NCBI RefSeq assembly: GCF_039962255.1 | Contig: NZ_JAMPKY010000011.1 | Location: forward strand, 124,001 to 188,000 | Reading direction: 5' to 3' | DNA length: 64,000 bases | From: Leptolyngbya subtilissima AS-A7 | GTDB taxonomy: Bacteria > Cyanobacteriota > Cyanobacteriia > Phormidesmidales > Phormidesmidaceae | Shown: in pieces, positions 41,254 to 50,250 of the stretch | Position numbering within the stretch: the stretch's first letter is position 1 | How the letters are laid out: every line of letters begins with the position of its first letter | Program-made: the position numbers and the translations under genes | The notes under the pieces: model-generated | Seen by the model: only the letters and a program-made list of their open reading frames with translations | Told to the model about the DNA's origin: nothing | Databases searched by the model: none

Positions 41254-42651
41254 CTAGGCCAACCCCAGCATGTGGCGGGCCAGGGTGAGGTAGAGCAGCA
41301 CCCCCAGCACATCGACAATGGTGGTAATAAACGGAGCCGACATCAGGGCTGGGTCAAATTTCAGGGCATCAAACAGCAAAGGCAACGCACCTCCAGCCGT
41401 AGAGGCCAAAATAGAAATGGCTACCAAGCTGATGCCTACAGTTACAGCCACGGGCAGGTTGCCCTGGAGCACGTAGGCCCAGACGGTAACTACCGCCCCT
41501 AGCATTAGGCCTAGCACGGTACCGGCGATCGCTTCTCGCCGAATCACTGAGAGGGCCTGCTTAGTGCTAATTTCTTCGGTGTTGAGGCCGCGAATCACCA
41601 CCGTAGACGACTGTGCTCCCACGTTGCCGCCGCTGCCAATCAGTAGGGGAATAAAGGCCGCTAGGGCCACTACCTGCTGCAAAATATCTTCCTGGCTGCG
41701 AATGACGGCGGTGGTAACGGTATTGGTAATCAGCAGCACCGAAAGCCACACCACCCGCTTGCGGGCCACATCAAACAGGTTTGACTGAAAATAGCTGTCA
41801 CCGCCGCTTTGGACGCCGCCTAGAGCGTAGATGTCTTCGGTAGTTTCGGCCTCAATTACGTCGATTAGGTCATCGACGGTGATGATGCCCACCAGACGCT
41901 CTTCGGTATCGACCACGGGCACCGCCAAAAAGTCGTAGCGCTGCACCAGGCGGGCAACGTCTTCTTGGTCGGCGTCGGTGCGTACCGAGATCACATCGCG
42001 GGTCATCAGGTCGCCGATGGTTTGCTCAGGCTGGCCGGTGACCAGGTGCCGCAGCGAGAGAATGCCGGTCATGCGGCGGGCGGCATCGGTGACGAATAGG
42101 TAGTAGATGGTTTCGCTGACGAAAGCGCGGCTGCGGATGTAGTCTAACGCCCGTAAAACTGTCCAGCCTTCCTTGAGGGCCACGTATTCTGGGGTCATAA
42201 TCCGCCCAGCGGTACCGGCTTCATAACCCAAGAGCTGAGCGGTGGCTTCGCGCTCCTGGGGGCTGAGCTGAGACAGCAGACTGCGCACAAACTTGGCGGG
42301 CAACTCGTCGAAGAGCCTGGCCCGGTCATCGGGTGACATTTTGTCGACAATGTCGAGCACATCCTGGCGCTTGAAATCTTCGATCAGTGCCTGCTGCACA
42401 CTGGTGTCAAGGTTTTCGTAGACCTCGATCGCCTCACCTTTGCCCAGTAGCCGAAAGGCGATCGCCTGCATGGCCTCGGGTAGGTCTTCAATGGCTTCGG
42501 CAATATCCGCAGGTCGCACCGGCACCAGCAGCGCTTTGGCCCCTGGCAAATTGCCCTGCTCTAGCAGCACTTGTAGCTGCGATCGCACCAGCTCTTGCAG
42601 CTCCCTGCGGTCTATGGCGAGGGTACTTGGTGTGTTTTGCGTTTCACTCAA
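41254..42651 (-). CDS. mgtE: Magnesium transporter MgtE
   Basis: A 465-residue Mg2+ channel/transporter. The cytoplasmic N domain (about 30-135; LPEAMQAIAFRLLGKGEAIEVYENL) and tandem CBS domains (about 140-260; ILSLRHLVTGQPEQTIGDLM, FLAVPVVDTEERLVGIITVDDLIDV) act as the Mg2+ sensor in characterised homologues. The C-terminal half has five transmembrane helices, including LAAFIPLLIGSGGNVGAQSS with the conserved pore-region GNVGAQS and a closing ITTIVDVLGVLLYLTLA. Length and order match the family. It is divergent from the Ser/Thr kinase gene. Confidence 0.95.
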   Translation of the reverse strand: MSETQNTPSTLAIDRRELQELVRSQLQVLLEQGNLPGAKALLVPVRPADIAEAIEDLPEAMQAIAFRLLGKGEAIEVYENLDTSVQQALIEDFKRQDVLDIVDKMSPDDRARLFDELPAKFVRSLLSQLSPQEREATAQLLGYEAGTAGRIMTPEYVALKEGWTVLRALDYIRSRAFVSETIYYLFVTDAARRMTGILSLRHLVTGQPEQTIGDLMTRDVISVRTDADQEDVARLVQRYDFLAVPVVDTEERLVGIITVDDLIDVIEAETTEDIYALGGVQSGGDSYFQSNLFDVARKRVVWLSVLLITNTVTTAVIRSQEDILQQVVALAAFIPLLIGSGGNVGAQSSTVVIRGLNTEEISTKQALSVIRREAIAGTVLGLMLGAVVTVWAYVLQGNLPVAVTVGISLVAISILASTAGGALPLLFDALKFDPALMSAPFITTIVDVLGVLLYLTLARHMLGLA

Positions 42652-42881
42652 CGCCTGTCCCCAGCTACAACATTGCCTCTAGTCTAGTGGCCTCTGGTCT
42701 CGCAGAGAAGTCAAACCGTTAGGATTATTCTCTTAACCCCAGCAAAGACAAATTTTAGGGCTGCAACTGGCCCAATTCGGCCGCCTCAGATAGTCTCAGC
42801 AGCCATTGAGATTTAGCCGCAGCCAGATTTTGTCAAGGGCATAATAGGGAAGCATAGGCCATCTTAAATCGTACCTCTGCC

Positions 42882-44246
42882 ATGGAACCTACCCAGGCTA
42901 CTAGCGCCATCATCGACGGTCGCTATCGAATTTTGCACCGCCTGGGTCAGGGCAGCAGCGGCACAACCTACGCCGCCGAACGGTTGGCCACAGGTCAGAC
43001 CATCGCCCTCAAAGAACTTTCCCTGCGCGGCCTGCAAGATTGGAAGAAGATTGAGCTGTTCGAGCGCGAGGCCCACATTCTCAAAACCCTCAATCACCCC
43101 GCGATCCCTCAATACATCGACTTTTTTCAGGTTGATACTCCTGACAACCGCTGGTTTTATCTGGCCCAAGACCTGGCCGAGGGCACCTCTCTGGCCGACT
43201 GGATTGAGGCGGGCGGCTGGGTCGATGAAGCCGAGGCCCGCCGCATCGCTATCGCCGTTTTAGACGTGCTGATCTATCTGCATGGTCTCAACCCACCCGT
43301 TATTCACCGCGACCTAAAGCCGCAGAACATCATTCGTCGCGACGACGGCCACATTTACCTAGTCGACTTTGGCGCAGTGCAGACGGTTTATCGCGATAGC
43401 CTCCGTCAGGGCAGTACGGTGGTCGGCACCTACGGCTATATGGCCCCCGAGCAGTTTCGCGGTCAGGCCGTGCCCGCCACCGATCTCTATAGCTTAGGGG
43501 CAACGCTGCTGTTCTTGCTTACCCACCAGTCGCCCGCCGATCTGCCCCAGGAGCGGCTGCGCATCAACTTTCGCCCCTACGTGGCGGTGTCTGCCGCGTT
43601 TGCCAACTGGCTCGACCAGCTGCTTGACCCCTTAGTCGAAGACCGCTTTGCTTCGGCACAAGTGGCCCTCGCGGCCCTGACTCAGCCCGCCCCACCCGCC
43701 TCACCCGCTCTGCGCCGGTTGGCCCCGCGCCCCCCAGTGGGCACCCGCGTGCAGGTACAAACGTCGCCAACTGAGCTGTCTATCTATATTCCACCGCCGG
43801 GTCTGCGGGGTGAAACCGCAGGCATTGGCCTATTTGGTCTGTTTTGGAACGGTTTTGTGCTGGTCTGGACAATTGGGGCCGTTACCGGCGGCGGGTCGCT
43901 GCTGTTTGGCCTAATTGCTATTCCCTTTTGGGTGGCCGGCTTTAGCATGATTAGCGGCGTGGTCAATGCCCTGTTAGCCCACGTGCATCTGCGCATCGAT
44001 CGCCAGCAATTTTCTCTCACCCGCCGCATGCTGGGTCGCACCCGCCGAATTGAAGGCTATACCGCCGACCTAGCGAAGGTAGAATTGCAAACCGCCTACA
44101 CCCAAAACGATCGCCCCGTGCATACGATCGCCCTGCTGGAAGGCATCAACCAGCACAAGTTTGGCACTCCCCTGCAAACAGTCGAAAAAGTCTGGCTGGT
44201 GGACGAAATCGAGGCATTTATCAGGTCGTCTAAGGGCGATCGTTAA
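42882..44246 (+). CDS. Serine/threonine protein kinase with C-terminal membrane domain
   Basis: A 454-residue eukaryotic-type kinase. The glycine loop is LGQGSSGTTY (21-30), the ATP lysine Lys44 (IALKEL), the catalytic loop HRDLKPQN (142-149, Asp144) and the metal motif DFG (162-164), followed by GTYGYMAPEQF. All catalytic residues are present. After a Pro/Ala-rich linker (about 265-300) the C-terminal part has two hydrophobic segments (IGLFGLFWNGFVLVWTIGAV and SLLFGLIAIPFWVAGFSMIS). A soluble tail with VHLRIDRQQFSLTRRMLGR resembles a PH-like domain often linked to membranes. It probably signals from the membrane. The ATG at 42882 is close to the glycine loop as usual. Confidence 0.93.
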   Translation: MEPTQATSAIIDGRYRILHRLGQGSSGTTYAAERLATGQTIALKELSLRGLQDWKKIELFEREAHILKTLNHPAIPQYIDFFQVDTPDNRWFYLAQDLAEGTSLADWIEAGGWVDEAEARRIAIAVLDVLIYLHGLNPPVIHRDLKPQNIIRRDDGHIYLVDFGAVQTVYRDSLRQGSTVVGTYGYMAPEQFRGQAVPATDLYSLGATLLFLLTHQSPADLPQERLRINFRPYVAVSAAFANWLDQLLDPLVEDRFASAQVALAALTQPAPPASPALRRLAPRPPVGTRVQVQTSPTELSIYIPPPGLRGETAGIGLFGLFWNGFVLVWTIGAVTGGGSLLFGLIAIPFWVAGFSMISGVVNALLAHVHLRIDRQQFSLTRRMLGRTRRIEGYTADLAKVELQTAYTQNDRPVHTIALLEGINQHKFGTPLQTVEKVWLVDEIEAFIRSSKGDR

Positions 44247-44332
44247 AGTTTTCTATCGTATTCAATTCCTCAGCATTAAGGAGTAAGCTTTCAGGGACGC
44301 ACAGAATTTCTTGAGATACGCAGATTGCTTAT

Positions 44333-45142
44333 TCATTGGGAATGGAGTCTTTCACGAATTTGGTCAATCCTTTCCTTCAATTGTTTATTGCCCCAATCGA
44401 TCTCAATTCTATAAGACTTATCATGATTTGCAACATATAATTTCTCATGCTCTGCAAGCGGATTGAAACACTCTTCTAAATCTTGAGAAATAAGCGCGAA
44501 CAATTCGCCTGATTCTGTAACGACAAACTCTAATTCACTAGAAGGCATACGTAATGGATCAGAGCTTGAGAAAGATGTTTTCAACCGAATCATCATTAAA
44601 TTTGCTGTAACTAAGGAGCCATAGTTCTTTTTGTCGAACGTGGAATTCTTAAAAATTTTGTGCACGGTCAAGATAGAAGAGCCCCAGTATGATTTGCAAA
44701 AGAAATGAAAATCTTGCATGGATGCAAGATTTAGCGCTGACGACAAAGCGACAAACTCCCTCTCCTCAAGCTTGCCGACAATGTAGCAAGAGAAGATTTT
44801 TGCAAATAAATCGGATTTTGTGAAATCATCAAATTTATCAATTTTTAGAAAAATTGAATTATAAAGATTGTCTCTTTTGGCTTGGTCTTTTTTTATCTCC
44901 TTTGAAAACAACAATCTCTCTTCTTGGGTGGTTTTATTGTTGACTGTTTTAATAAATCTTTCAGCTTTTTTCAGGAAAATAATATCGGGAATAGATCTTG
45001 CTGCCTTAGCAATCTTCCAAAGCATTCCTGCCATAGGTATCTCTTGAAAAAGTTCGCTTTCTGTTAGAAGATCAATTGCGGTATCAATGCTGTCAGCACC
45101 AAGCTCAATTAGATTTTCTTTGGCTTCGTCATTCGCACTCAT
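44333..45142 (-). CDS. Hypothetical protein in AT-rich islet
   Basis: A 269-residue soluble protein that I do not recognise. It starts MSANDEAKENLIELGADSID. Its amphipathic N-terminal segment IPMAGMLWKIAKAARSIPDI is followed by IIFLKKAERFIKTVNN, a charged helical middle and a more beta-like end. The amphipathic start plus FLKKAERFIKTV layout reminds me of small uncharacterised proteins found near defence genes, but I cannot name the family. Codon use is strongly AT-rich (many AAA, AAT, TTT), with no GCGATCGC, in sharp contrast to the flanking kinase and cobU genes. It stands alone. Confidence 0.7.
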   Translation of the reverse strand: MSANDEAKENLIELGADSIDTAIDLLTESELFQEIPMAGMLWKIAKAARSIPDIIFLKKAERFIKTVNNKTTQEERLLFSKEIKKDQAKRDNLYNSIFLKIDKFDDFTKSDLFAKIFSCYIVGKLEEREFVALSSALNLASMQDFHFFCKSYWGSSILTVHKIFKNSTFDKKNYGSLVTANLMMIRLKTSFSSSDPLRMPSSELEFVVTESGELFALISQDLEECFNPLAEHEKLYVANHDKSYRIEIDWGNKQLKERIDQIRERLHSQ

Positions 45143-45523
45143 CTCACTTTGCTCTCTAACATTTGTTTTGTCATAAAATATTTAAATTTGATTAGAAGAA
45201 AAAATGCATTAATCCAATTTTTTGGCGTAATATTCTGCTTTTGAACATTTAAAGGTAAGTCGAATTAAAAAATATGTTGATAGTGCTATTCCCTGATAAG
45301 GTAATGGTAAATATCCCGAATTAGCTACTATCTCAAGGTGTACTATGACACCAGAAGAGCGTGCTGACGGGAATGGTTCGACGCGCACTTGTATGCATAA
45401 TACACTCTGTCAATAGGTGGGATGACTTGCTTGAGACTTTCACTTTATTCTCTTGCAAGAGAGCATAGCAAGATTGCTCATTTGACGCCTGCTCATATCA
45501 AAAAGTAACTCGTGAGATAAGAT
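45143..45523. other. AT-rich intergenic region of the islet
   Basis: About 380 bases of very AT-rich sequence up to 45340, then mixed composition. It contains the short frame at 45345-45416 listed separately, an inverted repeat CTCTTGCAAGAG near 45452-45463, and no accepted gene. cobU has no cobalamin-riboswitch-like elements that I can see upstream. The composition change near 45500 marks the right edge of the islet. Confidence 0.5.
45345..45416 (+). pseudogene. Possible 5' remnant of an MTPEER-type gene
   Basis: A 23-codon frame starts MTPEERADGNGSTR after AAGGTG at a proper distance. MTPEERAD is a frequent start of small cyanobacterial coiled-coil proteins, but the rest does not continue the pattern and ends at TAG. 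It may be the start of a decayed gene, or chance. Confidence 0.2.
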
Positions 45524-46078
45524 TTGACTTCGCAAGAAAATGATCGCATTTCCCTAATTACCGGCCCGGCGCGATCGGGCAAAAGCGAATGGGCCGAATC
45601 CCTGGCCGCAAACTCTGGCCAATCGGTGATTTACATCGCCACCTCTAACGTTGACCCAGCGGATTTGGACTGGCAAAAGCGGGTAGAATTGCACCGCGAT
45701 CGCCGTCCCGCCCACTGGCAGCTGCAAGAAGTGCCCGTCGCTTTACCCGAAGCTATCCTGGCCGCCACCGCCCAGGACTGCCTGCTGATCGAATCCCTCG
45801 GCACCTGGCTGGCCAATCTGCTAGAGCAAGACGACGCCACCTGGCAGGCCACTATAAATTCACTGGTCGAAAGCCTGCGGCAAACTCCCAGCACCGTGGT
45901 TCTAGTTTCCGAAGAAACCGGCTGGGGCGTGGTGCCCGCCTACCCAATCGGGCGGCTGTTTCGCGATCGCCTCGGCACCCTCACCCGCCGGGTCGGCACC
46001 GTCGCTGACGCAGTGTACCTAGTTATCGCTGGCTATGCGGTCGATGTGAAGGCGCTGGGTAGGGGGGTGGGAGAGTAG
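45524..46078 (+). CDS. cobU: Bifunctional adenosylcobinamide kinase/adenosylcobinamide-phosphate guanylyltransferase
   Basis: Assembles the nucleotide loop of cobalamin: phosphorylates adenosylcobinamide and then forms adenosylcobinamide-GDP. The 184-residue protein has the P-loop ITGPARSGKSEWAE, YIATS, VELHRDRRPAHWQLQEVP, the Asp/Glu region LLIESLGTWLANLL and the closing VSEETGWGVVPAYPIGRLFRDRLG, all family landmarks. The start is TTG at 45524 with a weak GAGATAAGA upstream; no better start lies before the P-loop. No other cobalamin gene is adjacent, as is common in cyanobacteria. Confidence 0.93.
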   Translation: MTSQENDRISLITGPARSGKSEWAESLAANSGQSVIYIATSNVDPADLDWQKRVELHRDRRPAHWQLQEVPVALPEAILAATAQDCLLIESLGTWLANLLEQDDATWQATINSLVESLRQTPSTVVLVSEETGWGVVPAYPIGRLFRDRLGTLTRRVGTVADAVYLVIAGYAVDVKALGRGVGE

Positions 46079-46159
46079 GAGAGTGGGAGGGTAGGGGGTG
46101 GGAGGGCAAGGCCGATTCGTTTACCCATCACCCCATTACCCCATCACTCCCCTACACCC
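46079..46159. repeat. G-rich/C-rich repeat spacer between convergent genes
   Basis: The spacer starts with purine-rich repeats (GAGTGGGAGGGTAGGGGGTG, 46080-46105) and ends with pyrimidine-rich ones (ACCCCATTACCCCATCACTC, about 46131-46150). The two parts can pair imperfectly, so they may act as a terminator for both convergent genes. Similar spacers occur at 9211 and 21060. Confidence 0.6.
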
Positions 46160-47713
46160 CTACACCTCAATCCCCTCCATCTCATACCCCTTCCAATCGC
46201 CGTCGTACTTCTCGGCCACCAAAGGGGTGACCGTCAACTTGGGTGGGGTTCCCGCAGCTACATTGACCCGCAGTCCTGAGTAGGGGCGCTTAAGGCGACT
46301 GCGGCTACCACCGCGGCCCAGGTAGAGGTGAGATTTGGCCACGGCGCGGGTGCCGTTGTTATCGTCTTCCGTTAGCTCAGGGCCTTCTTTTCGCTGGCGA
46401 CGTAGGCTGTAGCCGCTGCCGCCGCAGATCACCCAGGGAATGTTGGCATCGCCGTGACCGGTGTCGCCCGTGCGCACGTAGTCGAGGCAGTGAGCATGGC
46501 CATTGAGCACCAGATCGACCAGGGGGCGGTCTTTGGAAATGTCGGCCACTTCGGCGGCGACGGCATCGAGCACTTGGCGAATGTGATGGCGCACCGCTAG
46601 GGTTTGCCCCTGGTCCCACTTGGTGGCCTCGGTGACGTAGGGCGGGTGGTGAAAGAACAGCACGCGCCCGCGCACCGCTGGGTTTTGCCAGGAGGCAATT
46701 AGGCGATCGCGCAGCCAGTAAAGCTGTTCCGTATCCACCGTTTGCAGGCGAGAGCTGTTGAGCTGCTTGGTGATGTCGTTGATCTGCTCATCGATCGCTT
46801 CAATGCGCTCCGTGCGTTCTTCTTGCTCGTCTTCATCGGTGGGAGTCAGCGCCCCAATGCCCGCCTGCCGCAGGAGTTCATCTTTCTTGGCTTCGAGTAG
46901 CTGACATTGCTGCTGCAACTCCTTACGACCGGCTTCGCCATTGGCCATAGGCAACGGCTGGTTGAAGGTGTTGGAATCGAGGGCAAAAAAGTCGATGCCG
47001 CCGTAGCGAAAGGTGTAGTAGCGGTTGGGCAACCGGGTAAATTCGCCAGGGCGGTAGGTCAGCGCCCGCGCGTCGTCGAGCTTGCTGCTGTAGTGGGTAT
47101 CTAAATGCGCCCCCAGCCCAGTCTCAGGCACCGCCTTTAGATAGTCTAAGAAGGCTCTGGCATAGGCGTCTCCCCGGTTAGAGCCGCGCCAGCTCACATC
47201 TAGATCGAGGTAAGAGCGCAGGGCATAGCGCAGCGGCCCGCTAATGCCCGACAGCAGCCCTACCACACTACGCAGATCGTAATAGTCGTGGTTGCCCAGG
47301 ACAGGAAGAATTGGCCGCTTAAACACCATGCGATCGTAGGCAATCTTGCGGTAGTCATCGCCCCCCATCAGCCACTCCTGGTAGGGCTTGATGAAGTTTG
47401 AGCGATACTGATCGCGCGACCCCACCAGATACACCACATCGCCGGTGTGCAGTGTGAACCGGGCCGAGTCAAGGTGTTTCAACAGTTGCTCGGCCACCTG
47501 CCGCTGGGGGCTGCCGCTGCGGTGCCGCCCGGTGCCGCTGTCGCCCACCACTAAAAACGAGAATGTTTCGTCCTCGGCGCTCGGCTCGTCAATCACCAGG
47601 CTGGTTTGGTCAATGCCTCGCTCGGCAATCTGGCGGTGCTGCCACCGCACTCGCTGCTGCATCCGCTCAATTTTGGTTTCGATGGAAGGCTCAGTGACCA
47701 GTTTTGGAGGCAT
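46160..47713 (-). CDS. Calcineurin-like metallophosphoesterase
   Basis: A 517-residue two-metal phosphoesterase. Motifs run in order: FLVVGDSGTG (GDxG), LHTGDVVYLVG (GDxxY), LPVLGNHDYYD (GNHD), FFHHPPYV and LVLNGHAHCLDY (GHxH), giving the full ligand set. A helical insertion (about residues 255-305, LQQQCQLLEAKKDELLRQAG and EQEERTERIEAIDEQINDIT) is coiled-coil-like and not usual for the family. It has no signal peptide, so the protein is probably cytoplasmic. The substrate is unknown. The ATG at 47713 gives a 50-residue polar leader before the first motif. The gene converges on cobU. Confidence 0.9.
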   Translation of the reverse strand: MPPKLVTEPSIETKIERMQQRVRWQHRQIAERGIDQTSLVIDEPSAEDETFSFLVVGDSGTGRHRSGSPQRQVAEQLLKHLDSARFTLHTGDVVYLVGSRDQYRSNFIKPYQEWLMGGDDYRKIAYDRMVFKRPILPVLGNHDYYDLRSVVGLLSGISGPLRYALRSYLDLDVSWRGSNRGDAYARAFLDYLKAVPETGLGAHLDTHYSSKLDDARALTYRPGEFTRLPNRYYTFRYGGIDFFALDSNTFNQPLPMANGEAGRKELQQQCQLLEAKKDELLRQAGIGALTPTDEDEQEERTERIEAIDEQINDITKQLNSSRLQTVDTEQLYWLRDRLIASWQNPAVRGRVLFFHHPPYVTEATKWDQGQTLAVRHHIRQVLDAVAAEVADISKDRPLVDLVLNGHAHCLDYVRTGDTGHGDANIPWVICGGSGYSLRRQRKEGPELTEDDNNGTRAVAKSHLYLGRGGSRSRLKRPYSGLRVNVAAGTPPKLTVTPLVAEKYDGDWKGYEMEGIEV

Positions 47714-47795
47714 GGTGCTTTGGTGCGGTGGGTGGGCGGTGTGTAGAATAACCCCGTAGCTTGAATCTCGCTAGACCAGCGAAACAGCAGCCACT

Positions 47796-48410
47796 ATGGG
47801 CCTTTATAACGACAGAATTCTGCCTTACCTGATCGAGCTTTCCATGGCCGATTCTATCCTGGGTTCTTATCGGCGGGATGTATTGGCCGATGTGAGTGGC
47901 GACGTGCTCGAAATTGGCTTTGGCACGGGGTTAAATTTGCCATACTACCCCGACCAGGTGCGCCAGATCGTCACCGTGGATCCTAACCCTGGGGTGCATC
48001 GTTTGGCCCAACAGCGCATCAATGCCTCACCTATCACGGTAGACCATCGCATGCTCAGCGGCGAAGCACTACCGATGGCTGACCACAGCTTTGACAGCGT
48101 CGTCAGCACTTTCACCCTGTGCAGCATTCCCAAAATTGAGCAGGCGCTGGCCGAAATCTATCGGGTGCTGAAGCCCGGTGGTCGCTTCTTTTTTGTCGAG
48201 CACGGCCTCAGTGATGAACCCTCGATTCAAGCCTGGCAGCATCGCCTGACGCCGCTGCAAAAGCGCATTGCCGGCGGATGTCACTTTGACCGCGACATGG
48301 GTCAGCTGATCGAGCAGCAGTTTGACCAGGTTGAACTAGAAGCCGCCTACGCCAAGCAGGTGCCCAAGGTAGCTGGATATTTCTATCGAGGTGTGGCGAT
48401 TAAGCAGTAG
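47796..48410 (+). CDS. Class I SAM-dependent methyltransferase
   Basis: A 204-residue methyltransferase of the UbiE/METTL7-like group. Motif I is VLEIGFGTGLNLPYYP, the acidic end of strand 2 is VTVDPNPG, then AEALP-like SGEALPMADHSFDSVVSTFTL and the post-motif LKPGGRFFFVEHG. The N terminus (MGLYNDRILPYLIELSMADS) is typical of the group and supports the ATG at 47796. It lacks a recognisable substrate domain, so the acceptor, small molecule or lipid, cannot be named. It is divergent from the phosphoesterase gene by 82 bases. Confidence 0.9.
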   Translation: MGLYNDRILPYLIELSMADSILGSYRRDVLADVSGDVLEIGFGTGLNLPYYPDQVRQIVTVDPNPGVHRLAQQRINASPITVDHRMLSGEALPMADHSFDSVVSTFTLCSIPKIEQALAEIYRVLKPGGRFFFVEHGLSDEPSIQAWQHRLTPLQKRIAGGCHFDRDMGQLIEQQFDQVELEAAYAKQVPKVAGYFYRGVAIKQ

Positions 48411-48553
48411 CGATCGCGGCTACTGAGTATTCCTGGCACTATGCCATTAGTCGTAGGTACCGTTAGGCTAATAAGCACACCCAGCCATCAGTACCCTCAG
48501 CCCATTCCCAACTGCACCCGCCCGAAGCTATCCCCTAGAAGACTCTGCTTGCT

Positions 48554-49231
48554 ATGGCCACCCGCCTCTGGAACTTTCTCACCACCGACCCCGACCTGGC
48601 TTCGCCAGAGACCGCCGATAGAGCGGCCGATGCCGCCGATGCCGTGCTGGGCCTGGCTGAGGTGCTAAAGGAAAAAAGTCCTAATCTGCGGCGAGTAGCT
48701 TCTTTGGTGAGCCAGCTTGACTCGCTATTGGAGGCGATCAATGCCCCCTTGGGCAAGCTCATCGGCGCAACGCTACCTTTTGTTCCCATCAGTACCGGGC
48801 TGCTGAAGGTCTACGGCGAGACTACAAAAAAAGAGCCGACCCTGGCTCAGTCGGTAGCCCTAATCAGTCAGGCGGCCTATTTGGAAAGTTTGCGAGAATT
48901 TGTCAAGCAGCACCCCAAAATCGAGCAGTGGCTGATTGCCAAAGACGGCACCCCCCAGGCTAGAACTATCACCCTCCCCGTTAAAGCGCTGGGCATTTTT
49001 GAGCTGACGGAGCAAGAAGCTCGCCTCGCTACCCTGCATTTCCATCAGTCAGCTTTGGCCGGAGTGTTCAACAGTGCGCTCCAGGCCCGATTGGTACAGT
49101 TGGGGACAACCCCTGAGCAAGCCGATCGCATTACCAAAGTTGTGGCCAAAAACACGAATCGACACATGAAAACGGCGATCGCCGACGTCGGCGACTCACT
49201 TAAGCATCAGCTGGACGGCGATCGCCTATAG
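48554..49231 (+). CDS. Free-standing N-terminal domain of a NACHT/STAND-like protein, hypothetical
   Basis: A 225-residue protein, MATRLWNFLTTDPDLASPET, then ADAADAVLGLAEVLKEKSP, SLLEAINAPLGKLIGATLPF and EPTLAQSVALISQAAYLESL. The pattern strongly reminds me of the N-terminal helical domain of large cyanobacterial NACHT proteins, where an NTPase domain follows. Here no Walker motif follows and the frame stops at 49231 (DGDRL). The frame stays intact, so it is either a stand-alone adaptor derived from such proteins or the remnant of a truncated one. This resemblance is from memory. The ATG at 48554 fits the family start. It has a short spacer to the next gene. Confidence 0.65.
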   Translation: MATRLWNFLTTDPDLASPETADRAADAADAVLGLAEVLKEKSPNLRRVASLVSQLDSLLEAINAPLGKLIGATLPFVPISTGLLKVYGETTKKEPTLAQSVALISQAAYLESLREFVKQHPKIEQWLIAKDGTPQARTITLPVKALGIFELTEQEARLATLHFHQSALAGVFNSALQARLVQLGTTPEQADRITKVVAKNTNRHMKTAIADVGDSLKHQLDGDRL

Positions 49232-49350
49232 GATACTGAGCTGCTGGTCAATACTTCGAGTAAAGCCGTAATATCCTACGATCAGCAACGCACTGCTGTT
49301 GCTAGATCAAGAAGTTTTTCCACTGCTAGAGACCAAAGCGAGGGCCGCCA

Positions 49351-50238
49351 TTGATCATCTACCTCAAGCTTTTGGTCACCATGGTGCTGTGGGGCGGCAC
49401 TTTCATCGCTGGGAGGCTAGTGGTGCAGGATATGGGGGCCTTTGCGGCGGCCTTCTGTCGCTTTGCGATCGCTTTCCTCGCCCTCATGGTGCTCACCTAC
49501 ACCGTCGAGGGCAGCCTCCCTAAACCACCCCGAAAACTGTGGCTGCCCATCGCCCTGCTGGGGTTAACTGGCATCTTTGCCTACAATGTGTTTTTCTTCT
49601 CGGGGCTCAAAACCGTTGAGGCGGGGCGAGCGGCGCTGATTATTGCGCTCAACCCGGTGGCGATCGCCTTGGGGGCCGCCCTTTTCTTCAAAGACCTGCT
49701 CAGCCGCGTCAAGCTATTGGGCATTGGCCTCTCGCTGCTGGGCGCAGCGGTGGTGATTAGTGACGGCGACCCAGTTCGTCTGCTGCGGGGGGATGTGGGC
49801 ATTGGTGAACTGTTTATGCTCGGCTGCGTAGTCAGCTGGATGGGCTACAGCCTGCTGGGCAAAACTGTGATGCAAGAACTTTCCCCATTCGTGGCGACCA
49901 CCTACGCCTGTGGGGTAGGGACGCTGTTGCTGCTGGGGCCAGCGCTGAAAGAGGGATTGGGAGACGCGATCGCCAGCGCATCTCTCACCACCTGGGGCGG
50001 ACTGCTTTACCTAGGCCTGCTCGGCTCGGCGGTGGGCTTTACCTGGTACTACGATGGCGTGCGACAGCTCGGCCCCGCGCGTGCCGGGGTATTTATCAAC
50101 CTGGTGCCGGTGTTTGCGATCGCCCTGGCCGCCCTATTGCTGCAAGAAACCCCCACCTCATCGCTGCTGCTAGGCGGCAGCCTGGTGATAGCTGGCGTGG
50201 TGATCACCAACCGCGAGGGCAAAAGAATGAAGATGTAA
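49351..50238 (+). CDS. DMT-superfamily (EamA) transporter
   Basis: A 295-residue inner-membrane protein with ten predicted helices in two EamA repeats. The first begins VTMVLWGGTFIAGRLVVQDM and the second VGIGELFMLGCVVSWMGYSL. Each contains the usual Trp/Gly/Pro-rich helix pattern (FLALMVLTYTVEGS, GFTWYYDGVRQLGPARAGVF). Such proteins export amino acids, nucleotides or metabolites; the substrate cannot be told. The start is TTG 49351, with GAGGG six bases upstream. A 120-base spacer separates it from the NACHT-like gene on the same strand. Confidence 0.9.
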   Translation: MIIYLKLLVTMVLWGGTFIAGRLVVQDMGAFAAAFCRFAIAFLALMVLTYTVEGSLPKPPRKLWLPIALLGLTGIFAYNVFFFSGLKTVEAGRAALIIALNPVAIALGAALFFKDLLSRVKLLGIGLSLLGAAVVISDGDPVRLLRGDVGIGELFMLGCVVSWMGYSLLGKTVMQELSPFVATTYACGVGTLLLLGPALKEGLGDAIASASLTTWGGLLYLGLLGSAVGFTWYYDGVRQLGPARAGVFINLVPVFAIALAALLLQETPTSSLLLGGSLVIAGVVITNREGKRMKM

Positions 50239-50250
50239 GGGCGAAGAATG

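Noticed and set aside
45143-45523. Cobalamin riboswitch before cobU
   Set aside because: I could not find the conserved B12-box or a supporting core; the region is AT-rich and unstructured by eye.
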